Part shown: piece after piece, positions 28,084-38,759 of the stretch | How positions within the stretch are numbered: the stretch's first letter is position 1 | Layout: every line of letters starts with the position of its first letter | Assembly: GCA_963849635.1 (NCBI GenBank) | Contig: CAWKIA010000013.1 | Coordinates: forward strand, 69,668 to 133,667 | DNA length: 64,000 bases | Direction of reading: 5' to 3' | Source of the DNA: CAVRUD01 sp963849635 | GTDB taxonomy: Bacteria > Chloroflexota > Chloroflexia > Thermomicrobiales > UBA6265 | Translations under genes and position numbers: made by a program | The notes under the pieces: generated by a model | What the model saw: the letters and a program-made list of their open reading frames with translations, nothing else | Told to the model about the DNA's origin: nothing | Databases searched by the model: none

Positions 28084-29276
28084 CTACCTACCCTTGGGTG
28101 CGGTCCTTGTGACCGCGTGCTGGTACAGGGCAATCAACTGATCATACGTTCGGTCCTCGGTGAAGTTGCGCTCGAACACCTCGCGACCGGCATAGCCCAT
28201 AGGGCCGAGTGCCTCTGGTTGGGCCCATGCCCACTTGACTTGTTTCGCCAGGTCCGCCGCGACTCCTGGCTCGAAGAGGAGCCCTGTGGTTCCGTCTTGG
28301 ACGATCTCGGCCATCGCGCCGAGCCGCGAAGCGATGACGGGGAGGCCGCAGGCGAAGGACTCGACGATCGTGACGGGGAAGCCTTCGTACCACTCAGACG
28401 GAAAAACGAGGGCCCGGGCGGCACGCATCTGGTCCAGTACCGCGGGCCGGGCACGCGACCCAGGAATTCGATGTTGGGCCGTTCGGCCGAGATTCGTTCG
28501 ACGAGCGGGGCGAGGGGACCGTCTCCGACGATGCGTAACGGAGGCAGCGCATCATATTCAGTCCAGGCGCGAATCAGGAGCGGGATGCCCTTTTCTTCGG
28601 TGAGACGACCGACGAAGAGGAAGAAGTCTCCCATCTCCGTTTTTGCCCCGGGGTCGGGCGCCACGAAGTTCGGCTTGACAACTACCCGCTCGGCCGACAA
28701 CCCACCGGCGATGAACTTTTGGCGGGCGAACTCCGTGAGGGCAATGAAGAGATCCACATCGCGCGACCATGTGCGACGAAGCCGATGGACGGTCAACATC
28801 GTAGCCACCGCGGCGGTCTGGGGCCGCGAACCGCGATAGCACCCATGGACGACGCTGGGCCACGGTGGCGTCCTTCCAAGGCAGTCTTCGCACACGTGCC
28901 CGGCGCGAAAAAAAACCGCACTCGGACACAACAGGCGGTAGTTGTGGAGCGTCTGGACGACGGCGGCCCCCTCCGCCTTCGCGGCCGAGTACGCGGCGGG
29001 AGAGACGAGGGGAAAGGTATTGTGGAAGTGCACAACTTCGGCCCTCGCGTCTCGCGTTGCGTGCCGAACGCGCTGGGAAGCGCTCCGAGACCAAACGGTC
29101 GAGGCGGCGAGATGGGCAGTAGTCAAGAGGGCTCGCTGGTCGGAGATCGACGCGTTGTCGAAGACAAGCCGGGTGACGGAGTGGCCGCGGCGCTCGAGCA
29201 ACCCGGCCTCCGCTTCGAAGACGACGTCCTCACCGCCGCCCTCCTGGTAGCGATTATGAACCAGCAGGATACGCAT
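28084..29276 (-). CDS. GT4-family glycosyltransferase, copy 1
   Basis: The start is the ATG at 29276 (MRILLVHNRYQEGGGEDVVF), the classical GT-B N-terminus; longer frames upstream are unlikely. The N-terminal domain reads VVHFHNTFPLVSPAAYSAAK and CEDCLGRTPPWP, the acceptor side. The C-terminal domain carries FFLFVGRLTEEKGIPLLI and LRIVGDGPL, and after one frame change near 28430 the ends ALVFPSEWYEGFPVTIVESF and GLPVIASRLGAMAEIV with the E-x7-E sugar-nucleotide motif. About 397 residues. It transfers a sugar to a lipid-linked intermediate in the cytoplasm. It overlaps the end of the ligase-like gene upstream by 23 bases. Confidence 0.75.
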
Positions 29277-30730
29277 GCAACTGCCTTGAAGACGCATTCG
29301 GCTTGCTCGATAGCGTCCGCTCATTCGCTTGGATGCGTAAGGCAGCGAGCCCTAAACCGAGGATAGTCCAGAACCAGATGCCGGCTTGGGGTCCTTCCAA
29401 ATAGACATCAAATGACGCGTTGACGACCATCGCCAGCCAGAATACGAGGATCCAGGCGTTGACCTGCATCCAGCCCACTTGCCCTAGTTTCTTAGCGCGG
29501 CGAAAGGCCGCGATCATCCGCCAGAAAAGCTAGTTGGAGAGCATCCAGGCCACCATGCCAGGCACTCCCATTCTCGCCAATACAGACAAATGGCTGGAGT
29601 GCGGCGATCGAAGGGTGCCGTCGGACTGGAACCCGTCGTCTAAAGCGAGGTTGATACCGAATCCTTTGCCCCCCAAAATATGGGCCGTTGATTGTGTAGT
29701 CAACGATCTTCCCCCACCATTCAAGCGCCATTCCTTTGAACCCGAAAGTTCCTCTGCTTCATCGTCGGAAAAGATGCTTGCGACGTTCTCAACTACCTGA
29801 CCCACAGACATTTCACGGTTTCGACCAATATCGATCGACGGGTCAATGACAACAAGAGGTAGCGCAAGGGTCAAAACACACGCTGCCGGCATGAGCCAGT
29901 GGCGGTTAGGGTAGAGCAGGAAAAGAAGCAGGAGCGATGCAGCAATTGCAAGCATTCCTCCTCGATTCTGAGTGGAGACGATTCCGGCCGCTACAATCCA
30001 AAGCCCCCAGATGACGGGGGTTGGCCATACCCTAGCCGTCGACGCCTTCGTATACAATCCAACCAATACGAATGCCGCAATTCCCGCGATGAAAGACTCC
30101 GGTGTACCAGGTTTGCTTGGGTAGAACAAGAACGGTGAACCTGGGAATTGAGGCAGGAAACCAACAACGAACTTTGAAAAGAGCGAAACTGAGAGCAAAC
30201 CAAAGAAGAAAAACGGTAACAACCTAGCACAACCAGTCTAATTGCCGTTTCAATATGCCGTCCTTAAGCAGCATCCAACAATAAGCGCAAACAAGCCATA
30301 GTACCAAAGCGCGGCATCGCGAAGCGCGTCTATTCCATAATCAGCTACAAAAGGCAATGTACGCAGAAGTCCCAGAAGTCATAAAGGCGATCAAGAGCGA
30401 ATGAATGGGTCCGAACCGAATGCGAGGCAGTGCTACGAAGAAGGCAAGTAGGCCAATCCCTAGGACGAATTCTCCGACAAATGCCGGGGGCACCCTGATG
30501 TAGGCGAAGCCTTTTCCGAAGAACGCGTAGCCTGCGAGTAGCAGGCCGCAGGCGGAAAGGAACCATACAGAGAGCCGAGACGCGAGTGTGAGCAGAACCA
30601 AGAACCCAGATCCCGCGACGACCGCGACGAACACCACGTAATTCACAGCAATCATTGCCCCGGCTCCTACTGCAAGCAGAGCAATCAGAAGTGCCGAAGC
30701 GGTTCTCAGATCCGGACTCGTGGTGGTCAT
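29254..30730 (-). CDS. O-antigen ligase/Wzy-like polysaccharide polymerase (frameshifted)
   Basis: From ATG 30730 (MTTTSPDLRTASALLIALLA) runs a chain of ten or more hydrophobic segments. The frame changes near 30350 (then IDALRDAALWYYGLFALIVG), near 30230, near 29690 and near 29530. A large polar loop (about 29560-29760; NVASIFSDDEAEELSGSKEW, then GGKGFGINLALDD and SPHSSHLSVLARMGVPG) carries the His-containing motif of the Wzy_C/O-antigen ligase family. The C-terminus ends at 29254. It would link repeat units at the outer face of the membrane. Its ATG overlaps the stop of the next gene upstream (ATGA). Confidence 0.65.
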
Positions 30731-31957
30731 CGGTCTGTCTGGTCCTGATGGACATTGGCGTACAGCTCACGGAGTTTTCCCCAACTCGGGTCCAATTGTA
30801 GTGTTCCAAGACTCGTCTTCGGCCTGCTTCGCCCTTCTGTTGGCGATCGTCTGGGTTCTTCGCAAGCCATTCGAATGCCAGTGCCAAGTCTCGAACCACT
30901 TGATGCGGAGATTCGGCGGCAACCCGAATACCGGTCTCATCCGTGACCGTAAGGGCTGGTCCACCGAGACGTAGGCACACCACGGGTAGGCCGGCCGCCA
31001 TCGCCTCGAGCACTGCAAAGCCACCAGAGTCGCGGAAGCTTGGAAACACGAGCGCGTCGTGGTCACGATAGAGTTCTACCACCCGTTTCCTGGGAACGTT
31101 GCCCAAGAACTGAACGCGATTCGCGAGGCCAAGGCGAGTGGTCAAATGCTCCAACTGCGTTCGAAACGGTCCATCCCCAACAATCGTGAGATCCAGATTC
31201 GAATCCGATCTCACCGCCTGGCCGAGCGCACGTAGTGCGAACTGCAGTCCCTTCCAATGGATGAGCCGGCCCACGAACAGGAGGCGAAGTGAGTTGGTGG
31301 GGGCCAGGCGTTGTGTTGCGAGCAGCGGCCACGCCTACATCAATCCCGATCGCGGACAATACGACCGCTTTCTCCCGTGCTGGGCTCGGCAGCCTGCAAG
31401 CGGTCTCGTTCGTCGCTGCGACAACCGCAGTGGAGTGGCGAGCTGTGAACCGTACCAAGGGGTCATATCGGGCCACAAAATTGCTGAGATCGCGCAGTGC
31501 TTCCTGGGCGCTCCCTTTCACTTCGAAAGCGGGATAGAATCGACGAGGTACCTGCTCGCCTCCCGCTATCGGGCCCCAACAAACGGAATGCCGAGCCAGG
31601 CAAGGAAGGACGGATAGCGGAACGAGACAAACGTGACTTGGTGACCAATGTCGAAACCGACTTCCTGGTGGAGTCTGCGAGCGACCCGCAATGCCGTGAA
31701 TTGCCAGAGTAAGTAATAGAGGTGAATACCACGGTGCCCCCGTTTCCACCAGCGCGCCCAACGTGGCAAGTCGTGATAGACAATGTGAAGGCCGGGAACT
31801 GTGGCGGTAAGCTCGCCCTCGATCGCGGCACGGTTGTTCGCTCGCGTCACCACCCAGACCTCGTGAAAACGGCGGCCTGAAGCACCCAGTTCCATCCGAC
31901 CTCCGGCTCTGAGCCTTTACCCGGCTCACAGGCATAGGCTGAGATAAGTACTCTCAT
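30727..31957 (-). CDS. GT4-family glycosyltransferase, copy 2 (frameshifted)
   Basis: The ATG at 31957 begins MRVLISAYACEPGKGSEPEV, the signature N-terminus of a GT4 subgroup found in exopolysaccharide loci. Several frame changes follow in the N-terminal half (near 31880, 31570, 31290). The C-terminal domain reads GRLIHWKGLQFALRALGQAV, LTIVGDGPFRTQLEHL, VVELYRDHDALVFPSFRDSG and GFAVLEAMAAGLPVVCLRLG, with the E-x7-E motif. The last codons, in another frame (LRELYANVHQDQ), end in a TGA that overlaps the ATG of the polymerase gene. About 410 residues. Confidence 0.65.
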
Positions 31958-31970
31958 GCCGTGCCTACTT

Positions 31971-33311
31971 CTAGCTGCGAGTTCCAGGCGACGTTAGCAC
32001 ATCGAGGTACCAGTCGGATGCGTGCCAATCCGCTGCGCTCGCTCCTTGCTCTAATCCGTTTGCACAATGGGATAAGGACGAGATAGCTACAATTGCTAGC
32101 GCTCGGACTTGTTCATCGTTTTATCTCCTGCGCCTCCCGCAGTGGGCTGAGTGGCTAGAAAAGTCTACGCAGCTTGGCCTGCTCCACGTTCCAGAGTGTC
32201 GAGGTAGAATGCCCACCTGCAGCATATGGTGAATTGCGTCCAACAGAGGGGAGTCCGTCTAGTTCAGAGTACTCCCAGTCGAAGGCGGCGATGGTCTTGT
32301 TGTTGCTTCGTAGACGTTCCAGGGAGCGAAGTCTCCGTGCACAACCACAGTAGATCGGAAGTTCCCCAACGAGCGGAGCTACAACATTGAAGGCAGCAGA
32401 AAGACCGTGCTCATCTGACGAATTTTCGCTGAGTCGCCGTCTCAGTCCGACAAAGAATCTGTCTGCCCGGCTGGCTTCGTTTCAACGCTTTGCAGCTTGT
32501 CCAAGAAGCGATGGTGAGCGGGTGTGAGACGTCGGGTACCGGGCCCGCCCTTGAGCGGTCTGCTGCACCGTTACGTGAGGCATTTTCCACTTCGCCGTCG
32601 AACAAGAGACGAGGAACCACGGATAGACAGACTTGGCATAGCTGCAAGCGTGTGGAGAACGTTTCCCTCGTGGCGCACGAGACGCTGCGCAACCGTCGGA
32701 GTAGGCAAGCTTGGCAAAACCAAGCAAGTCTCCCCGCTGGTCGAGCAGGGCGACCGTAGGCTTTCGAGCGCGTCCAGATGGTCCCCGAAGACAGAGCCAT
32801 GCGGAGCGCAGTACCTGGGAAGAGATCGCTGTAGAACGCGTTCGATCTGAGGCATGCTGCGCTGAGCTATCAACACTTCGTCGCGGTACCAGAATGGACG
32901 CCGAGCCGCCAAGAGTCTGTACCCCGGTGTGTCCGAGTCGTGCCGCCATCCGGTACGGCGTGTACATCCGAAATGCGGCCGCCGAGACTCGTGGAGCATC
33001 AATCGGAATGAACCAACGAGCGTCCTGCAAACTTGGGAGGACTGCGAAGCGGCGGACGTAGCAGAACCCCGCATCGCGAAGTTGATCAACAGGTAAGTTG
33101 CGATGATTGAAAGCGGCAAGTCCAAAATATGGGACGAAGTCTTGGAAGACTTGAGGCGTCCTGATGCCACGAGGTGAGCACCTTTCGCCCGTGACCATCA
33201 ACATACTCTTCTTGCAGAAGGGTTTCCAGCCAGAGGGGGCAGACCTAGCGGGCTATACTCGGAATCGGCCGGAAAGAGGACCTGCCAGGTCAGCGCGCGT
33301 GCGTCACCCAT
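31971..33311 (-). CDS. APH/choline-kinase-fold phosphotransferase (many frameshifts)
   Basis: The ATG at 33311 overlaps the end of the preceding gene. The reading pattern hops between frames at least six times. Recognisable blocks are GDARALTWQVLFPADSEY, FNHRNLPVDQLRDAGFCYVR, KPTVALLDQRGDLLGFAKLA (the P-loop-like strand with a lysine), VVVHGDFAPWNVYEA (HxDxxxxN catalytic loop, about 32310-32350) and FDWEYSELDG (the metal-binding DFG-like Asp). The C-terminal part after another shift is NGLEQGASAADWHASDWYLD, ending with TAG at 31971-31973. About 440 residues. It should phosphorylate a small molecule or sugar. Such kinases recur in exopolysaccharide operons but their substrates are generally unknown. 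Confidence 0.55.
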
Positions 33312-34653
33312 TACGTGATTCGAGCCCAAGACGCTTGGCGGTTCGCTGTGCCATGGTCTTTATCACAATGTCCACCACATCAGCGGCGACCCTTCTCTGG
33401 AGTCTGCGCTCCATCGACAACATGACCTTTTTGCATGCTTCCAACGAGCGCGCGGTAGGCGGCTCGCTGTCGATCGTTTCCTCGATCGGGACCTCTTGCT
33501 TTCGCGCATGGAGGACCTCTGCGGGAGCATCCAGGAGAATTACAAGGTCCGGTTTCGGGACCACCCTCCATACCGTTCGCAGCACCCAACTCGGTCCCTG
33601 ATAACGGTAGCGTTTCGGATCGATAACGGTGTCAATGAGATACCGATCAAACACCACCAATTTGGCCCTTACGAGATCCGGAACACTCGTGCCCAATATC
33701 CCAGTGAATAGTCCGCGAGCCAAAAAACGGCTTTGAGCAGAGATACGGGAAGCGGCCGTGGTTGGCGACCATGCGGATCAACCACCGGGCCCTCATCTCT
33801 TGACGGGTGAAGCAATTGGGGACGCAGATGCCTCACCGACTGAATCCGTTAAACACCGGTTCAAGGAGCGCGAGACCCGTGAACTGCCACGGTCGACTTT
33901 CCCGATCCATCTGGGCCAAGGAGCACGACAAAAAACCCCGCTGGCCGAAACCATCGATCAGCCAATCGCGGCAGGTCAGAGAGCCAGTGCCTTACAACGC
34001 CGAATGGATCCGCACGAGCGGTAGTGGAGAGTAACTCCGCATTTCAACTCGGGGAGCCGTCCCGTGACTTCCTCCCAGTCACCCCGTGCGGACGCTCGCT
34101 CCAGGACGGCACGGCTGTTGTCGCTCCAGAAACGCGCCATCATCTCGCGGCATCCGTGTGGATCCGCTTTGTACAGTGCCGTCAGCCTTCGCCCGTGATC
34201 CGCATCCAATGATAATTTGATTACCCGCTTTACCAGGTAGTATCCAAACTCAACGCTGGGAGCCGGAACGTATACATCTCCTTGCCTGATGGTTGACCCA
34301 AGAAGGTCCTGCTCGGTGAAGAAGAATCGCCCGCTAAACATCCGGTTTAACGAGAACCGGAAGTCGGATGTCGCGTCAAGACGCAAGAAGCTCCAAGGCG
34401 CGTCATCACCGGGTTGAGCAACGACGAAGCAATACCCGGTGGCCTCATACCTGATGTACTGGACGATCCGGAGTCCGGCACAGTGCAGCCTGCGAGCAAC
34501 CGCAAAGGGAGGAAGCGCGCCGGAAATGCGCAGTCCACGTCGGATGTTCCCCAATCGGCTGACGTCACGTCACTGTGCAGCAAGCACGGACGTAGATCCT
34601 CCCCCAATGCCTCAATCACCCGGTTCCACGAGTCGATTAACAAGCACGCTCAT
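33304..34653 (-). CDS. Fusion: unknown N-terminal domain plus thymidylate-kinase-like C-terminal domain (frameshifted)
   Basis: The ATG at 34653 overlaps the flippase stop. The N-terminal domain reads LIDSWNRVIEALGEDLRPCL and, after shifts, APWSFLRLDATSDFRFSLN and DADHGRRLTALYK. After a further shift near 34050 the same frame reads ARADPFGVVRHWLSDLPRL and runs without a stop into FFVVLLGPDGSGKSTVA (Walker A of thymidylate kinases, about 33920). The kinase domain continues in other frames: HLRPQLLHPSRDEG, VVFDRYLIDTVIDPKRYRYQ and KPDLVILLDAPAEVLHARKQ (LID region). About 450 residues. So the two parts form one protein rather than two genes. Role in polysaccharide assembly unknown. Confidence 0.6.
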
Positions 34654-35968
34654 GCGTCCTTCCCTGCAGGGACAAGCGCAACCCGACGCGCGTCCTTGAC
34701 CGCGTAGGCCTTCCAGATAACGACATTCATGACCACCAGACTCGCGATCATCCCCAGGATCGCTCCTCTACACCGCCGAATCGAACCAGAACCCAACCAC
34801 CAGTGAGCGCGAACATGCTTGAGTACAGATAGCCCTTGAAGATCGGCTGCGTTGCTGCTTTCGCGCGGAGGGCTGCCGAAACGATGCGGGCGACATAGCT
34901 CACGAGATAGTAGACGCCAAATAGGGCGAGTGCCGTCGAGTAGCCCGCATAGACATCCCCATAAATCAAACGCATAAGAGGCTGGCCGAAGACTGCGACA
35001 ACCAGAACGTAACCGATCACCGCCGGCGCCGTTAGAAGATATGATCGCTTAAGTTCCGCATTGAGTGCCCCCTCTCCGCGCGAAGTAAGCACACGACTGA
35101 ACCGAATCGGTAACACGCTCTCCAGGAACGCTAGCAACACAGTAAGTGGACCCAAGAGTACTTGGCTCGCCTTGATGGCTCCGGTCGCAGTAGCTCCGAG
35201 AAGGATTGCTGAGAGATACAGGTACAGTTGAGAGGAGAACCAGTATCCAATTTGCCCGCCTGCCAGCCATTTCCCGAACTGCCAGTTTGCTCGTACTGTA
35301 TCCAAATCCACTGAAAAGGATAGTGTCAAGGTCGGCTTCAATTGCCAGTAGCCAATCCCCATGGCCGCAAAGGATGAGGCTGCTAATGCGTACAGCGTGC
35401 TCGGCCCAGTGAGGAGTTGCAGGCGCCAGAGCACAGCGATCACCAGCGCCTGGCCCCCGTAGCTGACAACGTCATTGAGGAGCGCAGCTCCGAGTCTACC
35501 CTCGGTATAGAGTACCCGGCGCACAAACTCCTGTATCTGCCAACAGAAGATCGCTGGCCCAAGGGCGAACAGAAGCGATGCGGCCTCCAAACCACGAACG
35601 GAGGCTATGACGGCGCATCCGATAACTACCAGAGTGGCCGCGAGGGCAAGCAGGAGCTGCGTGACTGCGGTTCCGGACGTGTATCGAACGTAATCGGCCC
35701 CTTGGAGCGTTGCTCCGAGGACGTTGTGCGGCTGCGTAATCAGCGCGGATTGCAGACTGTTGGCAAATAGAAGGGCCGTGTACGCGAGCGTGAATGCACC
35801 AAAGGCGGCAGGTCCAAGCTCCCGGGCAAGGAGCACCATCGTGATGAGGCTTGTCGCTGAGATGAGCGCCTGATCGGTAAGTCCCCAGAAGCTGCTCCGA
35901 ATCAGGCTAGCCCTTCGCAAGCTACCGAGCCGTCGAACCCGCGTGAGCCGAACACTTTCCGTCACCAC
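34650..35968 (-). CDS. Wzx-like lipid-linked oligosaccharide flippase
   Basis: The GTG at 35968 (VVTESVRLTRVRRLGSL) opens a chain of twelve or more hydrophobic helices (SSFWGLTDQALISATSLITM, LIPLGPAA-type loops, YWFSSQLYLYLSAILLG). The main frame stops at 34748, but near 34760 the coding pattern moves to a frame reading GMIASLVVMNVVIWKAYAV and ending with TGA at 34650-34652, which overlaps the next start; one extra base would explain it. About 438 residues, the usual length for MOP-family flippases. It moves the undecaprenyl-linked repeat unit to the outer leaflet. Confidence 0.75.
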
Positions 35969-35973
35969 TTGTA

Positions 35974-36801
35974 CTACCTTCGAAGGAACACCCGCGCTTG
36001 CTCGGTCAGGATCTTGAGGACAAAGAGACTGTTGAGCACGAGGTATCGTTTCCACAGCCGCTTGGGGTCCTGCGACAGCCGGAACAGCCATTCCAACCCG
36101 TTCCGCTGCATCCAACCCGGCGCCTGGCGGACCCGGCCGGTGTGGAAGTCGAAGGCCGCGCCGACCGCGATCAGGACCGGCGCCTCCAGCAGCGGCCGGT
36201 GGTTGGCCACCCACCAGTCCTGCTTCGGGGTGCCGAGGCCAACCCAGACGATGTCGGCGCCCGACTCGTTGATCTTCCGCACGGTCGCCTCGTCTTCCAG
36301 CCCGCCGACCGGCAGCATCGGCGGGGTGTGCGTCCCCGCCACCCGCAGCCCCGGGAAGCGCGCCGAAAGCGACTCCGCCAGCTCGTCGGCCACGCCGGGT
36401 CCGCCACCGTAGAAGAAGTGGCGGTGGCCGGTCGCCGCGGACCGGGCGCAGAGTTCCAGCATCAGGTCGGGGCCGTAGACGCGGCGAACGTCGCGGTGGC
36501 CGGCCCGACGGGAAAGCCAGACCAGCGGCATCCCGTCCGGCGTTCGCAACCCCGCCCCGTTCACCACGGCCATGAACGTCGGGTCGCGCTGGCACTCCAT
36601 GACGGTGTGCACGGTGCAGATGCAGATGTATTGCCGCGCGTCGTCGGCGATCCAGCGTTCGATGGTGGAGACCGCGGCCGGCATGTCCACCGCGCTGACC
36701 CGCATACCGAGGACATCGGTCTCGCGGGATCGGGCCCTCCCACTCGAACCGCGCTCGACACCCATCTCCGTCACGCCCAACGATGCCTCGCTTACCGTCA
36801 T
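35974..36801 (-). CDS. WecG/TagA/CpsF-family glycosyltransferase (GT26)
   Basis: An intact 275-residue frame from ATG 36801. After a 35-residue polar N-terminus the GT26 signature follows: TDVLGMRVSAVDMPAAVSTI, then ICTVHTVMECQRDP, GLRTPDGMPLVWLSRRAG, HFFYGGGPGVADELAESL and DIVWVGLGTPKQDWWVANHR. These enzymes transfer a sugar (ManNAc or GlcNAc-type) to an undecaprenyl-linked acceptor at the inner membrane. The C-terminal basic tail (WKRYLVLNSLFVLKILTEQA) is the membrane-association helix. It lies 5 bases upstream of the flippase start. Confidence 0.9.
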   Translation of the reverse strand: MTVSEASLGVTEMGVERGSSGRARSRETDVLGMRVSAVDMPAAVSTIERWIADDARQYICICTVHTVMECQRDPTFMAVVNGAGLRTPDGMPLVWLSRRAGHRDVRRVYGPDLMLELCARSAATGHRHFFYGGGPGVADELAESLSARFPGLRVAGTHTPPMLPVGGLEDEATVRKINESGADIVWVGLGTPKQDWWVANHRPLLEAPVLIAVGAAFDFHTGRVRQAPGWMQRNGLEWLFRLSQDPKRLWKRYLVLNSLFVLKILTEQARVFLRR

Positions 36802-36853
36802 TGCTCGCGGCTCCCGGCTGGGTCGTTTCTGGCGTTAGCGGCTACGGTGGACA

Positions 36854-37867
36854 TCAATCCGCTGCCAGTGCTTCGGTTGACTGACCCACCGCCGCCTCGG
36901 CCGCGATCTTGAGCCGCACCTGCTCCTCGATCCAAGCGTAGGTCTGCGCCAGGCCGTCCTCGAGCGAGATCCGCGGTTCCCAGCCCAGCACCTCGCGCAG
37001 TCGGGTGTTGTCGGAGTTGCGTCCGCGAACGCCCTGCGGCCCCGGAACGTGCACGGGTTCGATCGGGGTATCGGCGATCTCGGCGATCATGCCGGCCAGC
37101 TCGTTGATCGACACCATCCGGTCTTGGCCGAGGTTGAGCGGCTCCCGGTGGTCCGAACGCATCAGCCGGTAGAGCCCCTCGACGCAGTCGTCGATGTAGC
37201 AGAACGAGCGGGTCTGCTCGCCGTCGCCCCAGATCTCGACCTCCGGGTTGCCGGTCAGCTTCGCCCTCGCGATCTTGCGGCAGAGCGCGGCCGGCGCCTT
37301 CTCCCGCCCCCCGTCCCAGGTCCCGAGCGGTCCGAAGATGTTGTGGAAGCGGACGGTCCGCGTCTCCATCCCATAGTCGTGCTGGTAGTAGTGACAGAGG
37401 ATCTCGCTCACCAGCTTCTCCCAGCCGTAGGCGTCCTGCGGCTGCGCCGGGTAGGCATCCTCCTCTCTCAGCGGGGTCACGTTGGCGTCGGTCTGGAGAT
37501 ACTCTGGATAGATGCAGGCCGACGACGTGTACAGGTAGCGCTGGACGCCGTTGACACGAGCCGCCTCAAGCGTGTGGAGGTTGATGAGCGCGTTGTTGTG
37601 GAGGATCTCGGCGTGGTGCGCGGAGATGAAGCCCATGCCACCCATATCGGCCGCCAGCGCGTAGACCTCGTCGACGCCCGCCGTGGCCGCCAGGCAGTTC
37701 TCCCACCGCCGGAGGTCGAGGAGCACGAATTCGTCCGCGTCGGTCTTGCCGTACTCCGGCAGCTTGAGGTCAACGCCCCGGACCCGGTAGCCCTTGTCCT
37801 TCAGGTACGTGACCAGCGCGTTGCCGATGAACCCGCCCGCGCCGGTCACGAGGACGTGTCGTTGCAT
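36854..37867 (-). CDS. NAD-dependent epimerase, GDP-mannose 3,5-epimerase-like
   Basis: Intact, 337 residues from ATG 37867. The N-terminal Rossmann motif is VLVTGAGGFIGNALVTYL (residues 5-22). YALAADMGGMGFISAHH and SACIYPEYLQT are typical of the GDP-mannose 3,5-epimerase group of the SDR family, and YGWEKLVSE holds the catalytic Tyr-xxx-Lys (about residue 150). RFHNIFGPLGTWDGGREKAP and GDGEQTRSFCYIDDCVEG form the substrate pocket. It makes an activated sugar for the exopolysaccharide. Exact substrate cannot be fixed from sequence alone. Confidence 0.85.
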   Translation of the reverse strand: MQRHVLVTGAGGFIGNALVTYLKDKGYRVRGVDLKLPEYGKTDADEFVLLDLRRWENCLAATAGVDEVYALAADMGGMGFISAHHAEILHNNALINLHTLEAARVNGVQRYLYTSSACIYPEYLQTDANVTPLREEDAYPAQPQDAYGWEKLVSEILCHYYQHDYGMETRTVRFHNIFGPLGTWDGGREKAPAALCRKIARAKLTGNPEVEIWGDGEQTRSFCYIDDCVEGLYRLMRSDHREPLNLGQDRMVSINELAGMIAEIADTPIEPVHVPGPQGVRGRNSDNTRLREVLGWEPRISLEDGLAQTYAWIEEQVRLKIAAEAAVGQSTEALAAD

Positions 37868-37927
37868 CTGCCATTAGGCGATCTCCTCCTCTTGATGAGA
37901 CAAGCCAACCGATGTTCAGGTAATGGA

Positions 37928-38713
37928 CTAAAAGGCGCCGAGGCCGCCGAGCACGACGCGTACGGTCCGCCGCAGGATCTGCAGGTCCAGGCGCCAAGAC
38001 AGATGCTCGACGTAGTAGAGGTCGAGGTGGGTGTTCTCGTGCATCGGCTGGTCGCTCCTCCCCTGGATCTGCCACCAGCCGGTCAGGCCGGGCCGCACCA
38101 GGTGGCGCTGGTGCTGCCAGGTCGCGTACTGCTCCACGATCTGGGGCAACTCCGGTCGCGGCCCGACCAGGCTCATCTCTCCCCGGAGCACGTTGAGCAG
38201 CTGGGGAAGCTCGTCGATGCTCGAGCGGCGGATGTACCGGCCGACACGCGTGACGCGGGGATCGTGTTTGACCTTGTGGCGCCACTTGCCGTCTGCGCCC
38301 TGAAATTGGCGCAGTTCCTCGCCCGGCGCGTGGGTCATCGTCCGGAACTTGTAGACCGTAAACGGCCGGCCGCCCCGACCGACGCGGGCCTGCCGGAAGA
38401 GGACCGGCCCGCGCGAGTCGAGCGCGACGGCGACCGCGACCAGGACCATTAATGGAAGGAACACCAGGAGCGTCAGCGATGCGACGACGACGTCGATCCC
38501 TCGCTTGACCACCGAGTAGTAGAGGACCCGACTGGTGGAGCAATACTGAGCGGACGCCAGCATCGATAGCCAGGCCTCAGCGACCACCTCGGCGCCAGTC
38601 TCGGCGACCATCGGCTGCTCGACGGTGGTGGGCTTATCGGCGGACCATCCCCCAGATGTCCCGACGCCGGACATTGGTTCGCTCAGCAACTCCCCGCTGA
38701 TCGTTGCGCTCAT
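37928..38713 (-). CDS. Initiating polyprenyl-phosphate sugar-1-phosphate transferase
   Basis: Intact, 261 residues from ATG 38713. A long disordered N-terminus ends at YSVVKRGIDVVVASLTLLVF, the re-entrant membrane helix of monotopic phosphoglycosyl transferases. The catalytic core follows: LFRQARVGRGGRPFTVYKFR (with TM), RYIRRSSIDELPQLLNVLRG (the DE-type catalytic pair) and SLVGPRPELP, then LVRPGLTGWWQIQGRSDQP. The enzyme puts the first sugar phosphate onto undecaprenyl phosphate. It lacks the long five-helix N-terminus of WbaP-like enzymes, so it is the minimal form. Confidence 0.9.
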   Translation of the reverse strand: MSATISGELLSEPMSGVGTSGGWSADKPTTVEQPMVAETGAEVVAEAWLSMLASAQYCSTSRVLYYSVVKRGIDVVVASLTLLVFLPLMVLVAVAVALDSRGPVLFRQARVGRGGRPFTVYKFRTMTHAPGEELRQFQGADGKWRHKVKHDPRVTRVGRYIRRSSIDELPQLLNVLRGEMSLVGPRPELPQIVEQYATWQHQRHLVRPGLTGWWQIQGRSDQPMHENTHLDLYYVEHLSWRLDLQILRRTVRVVLGGLGAF

Positions 38714-38759
38714 TCATGTCCCTCGAAGATCGTTCGCTCAAGAGTCCAATCGGTTGGAA

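Noticed and set aside
31063..31935. Separate 290-codon gene in the second GT4 region
   Set aside because: It is one of several frames that share parts of the GT4 gene. Piecing the frames together from the ATG at 31957 gives one continuous glycosyltransferase.
37049..38452. Plus-strand open frame of 467 codons
   Set aside because: Antisense to the epimerase and sugar transferase genes, which both have complete domain signatures.
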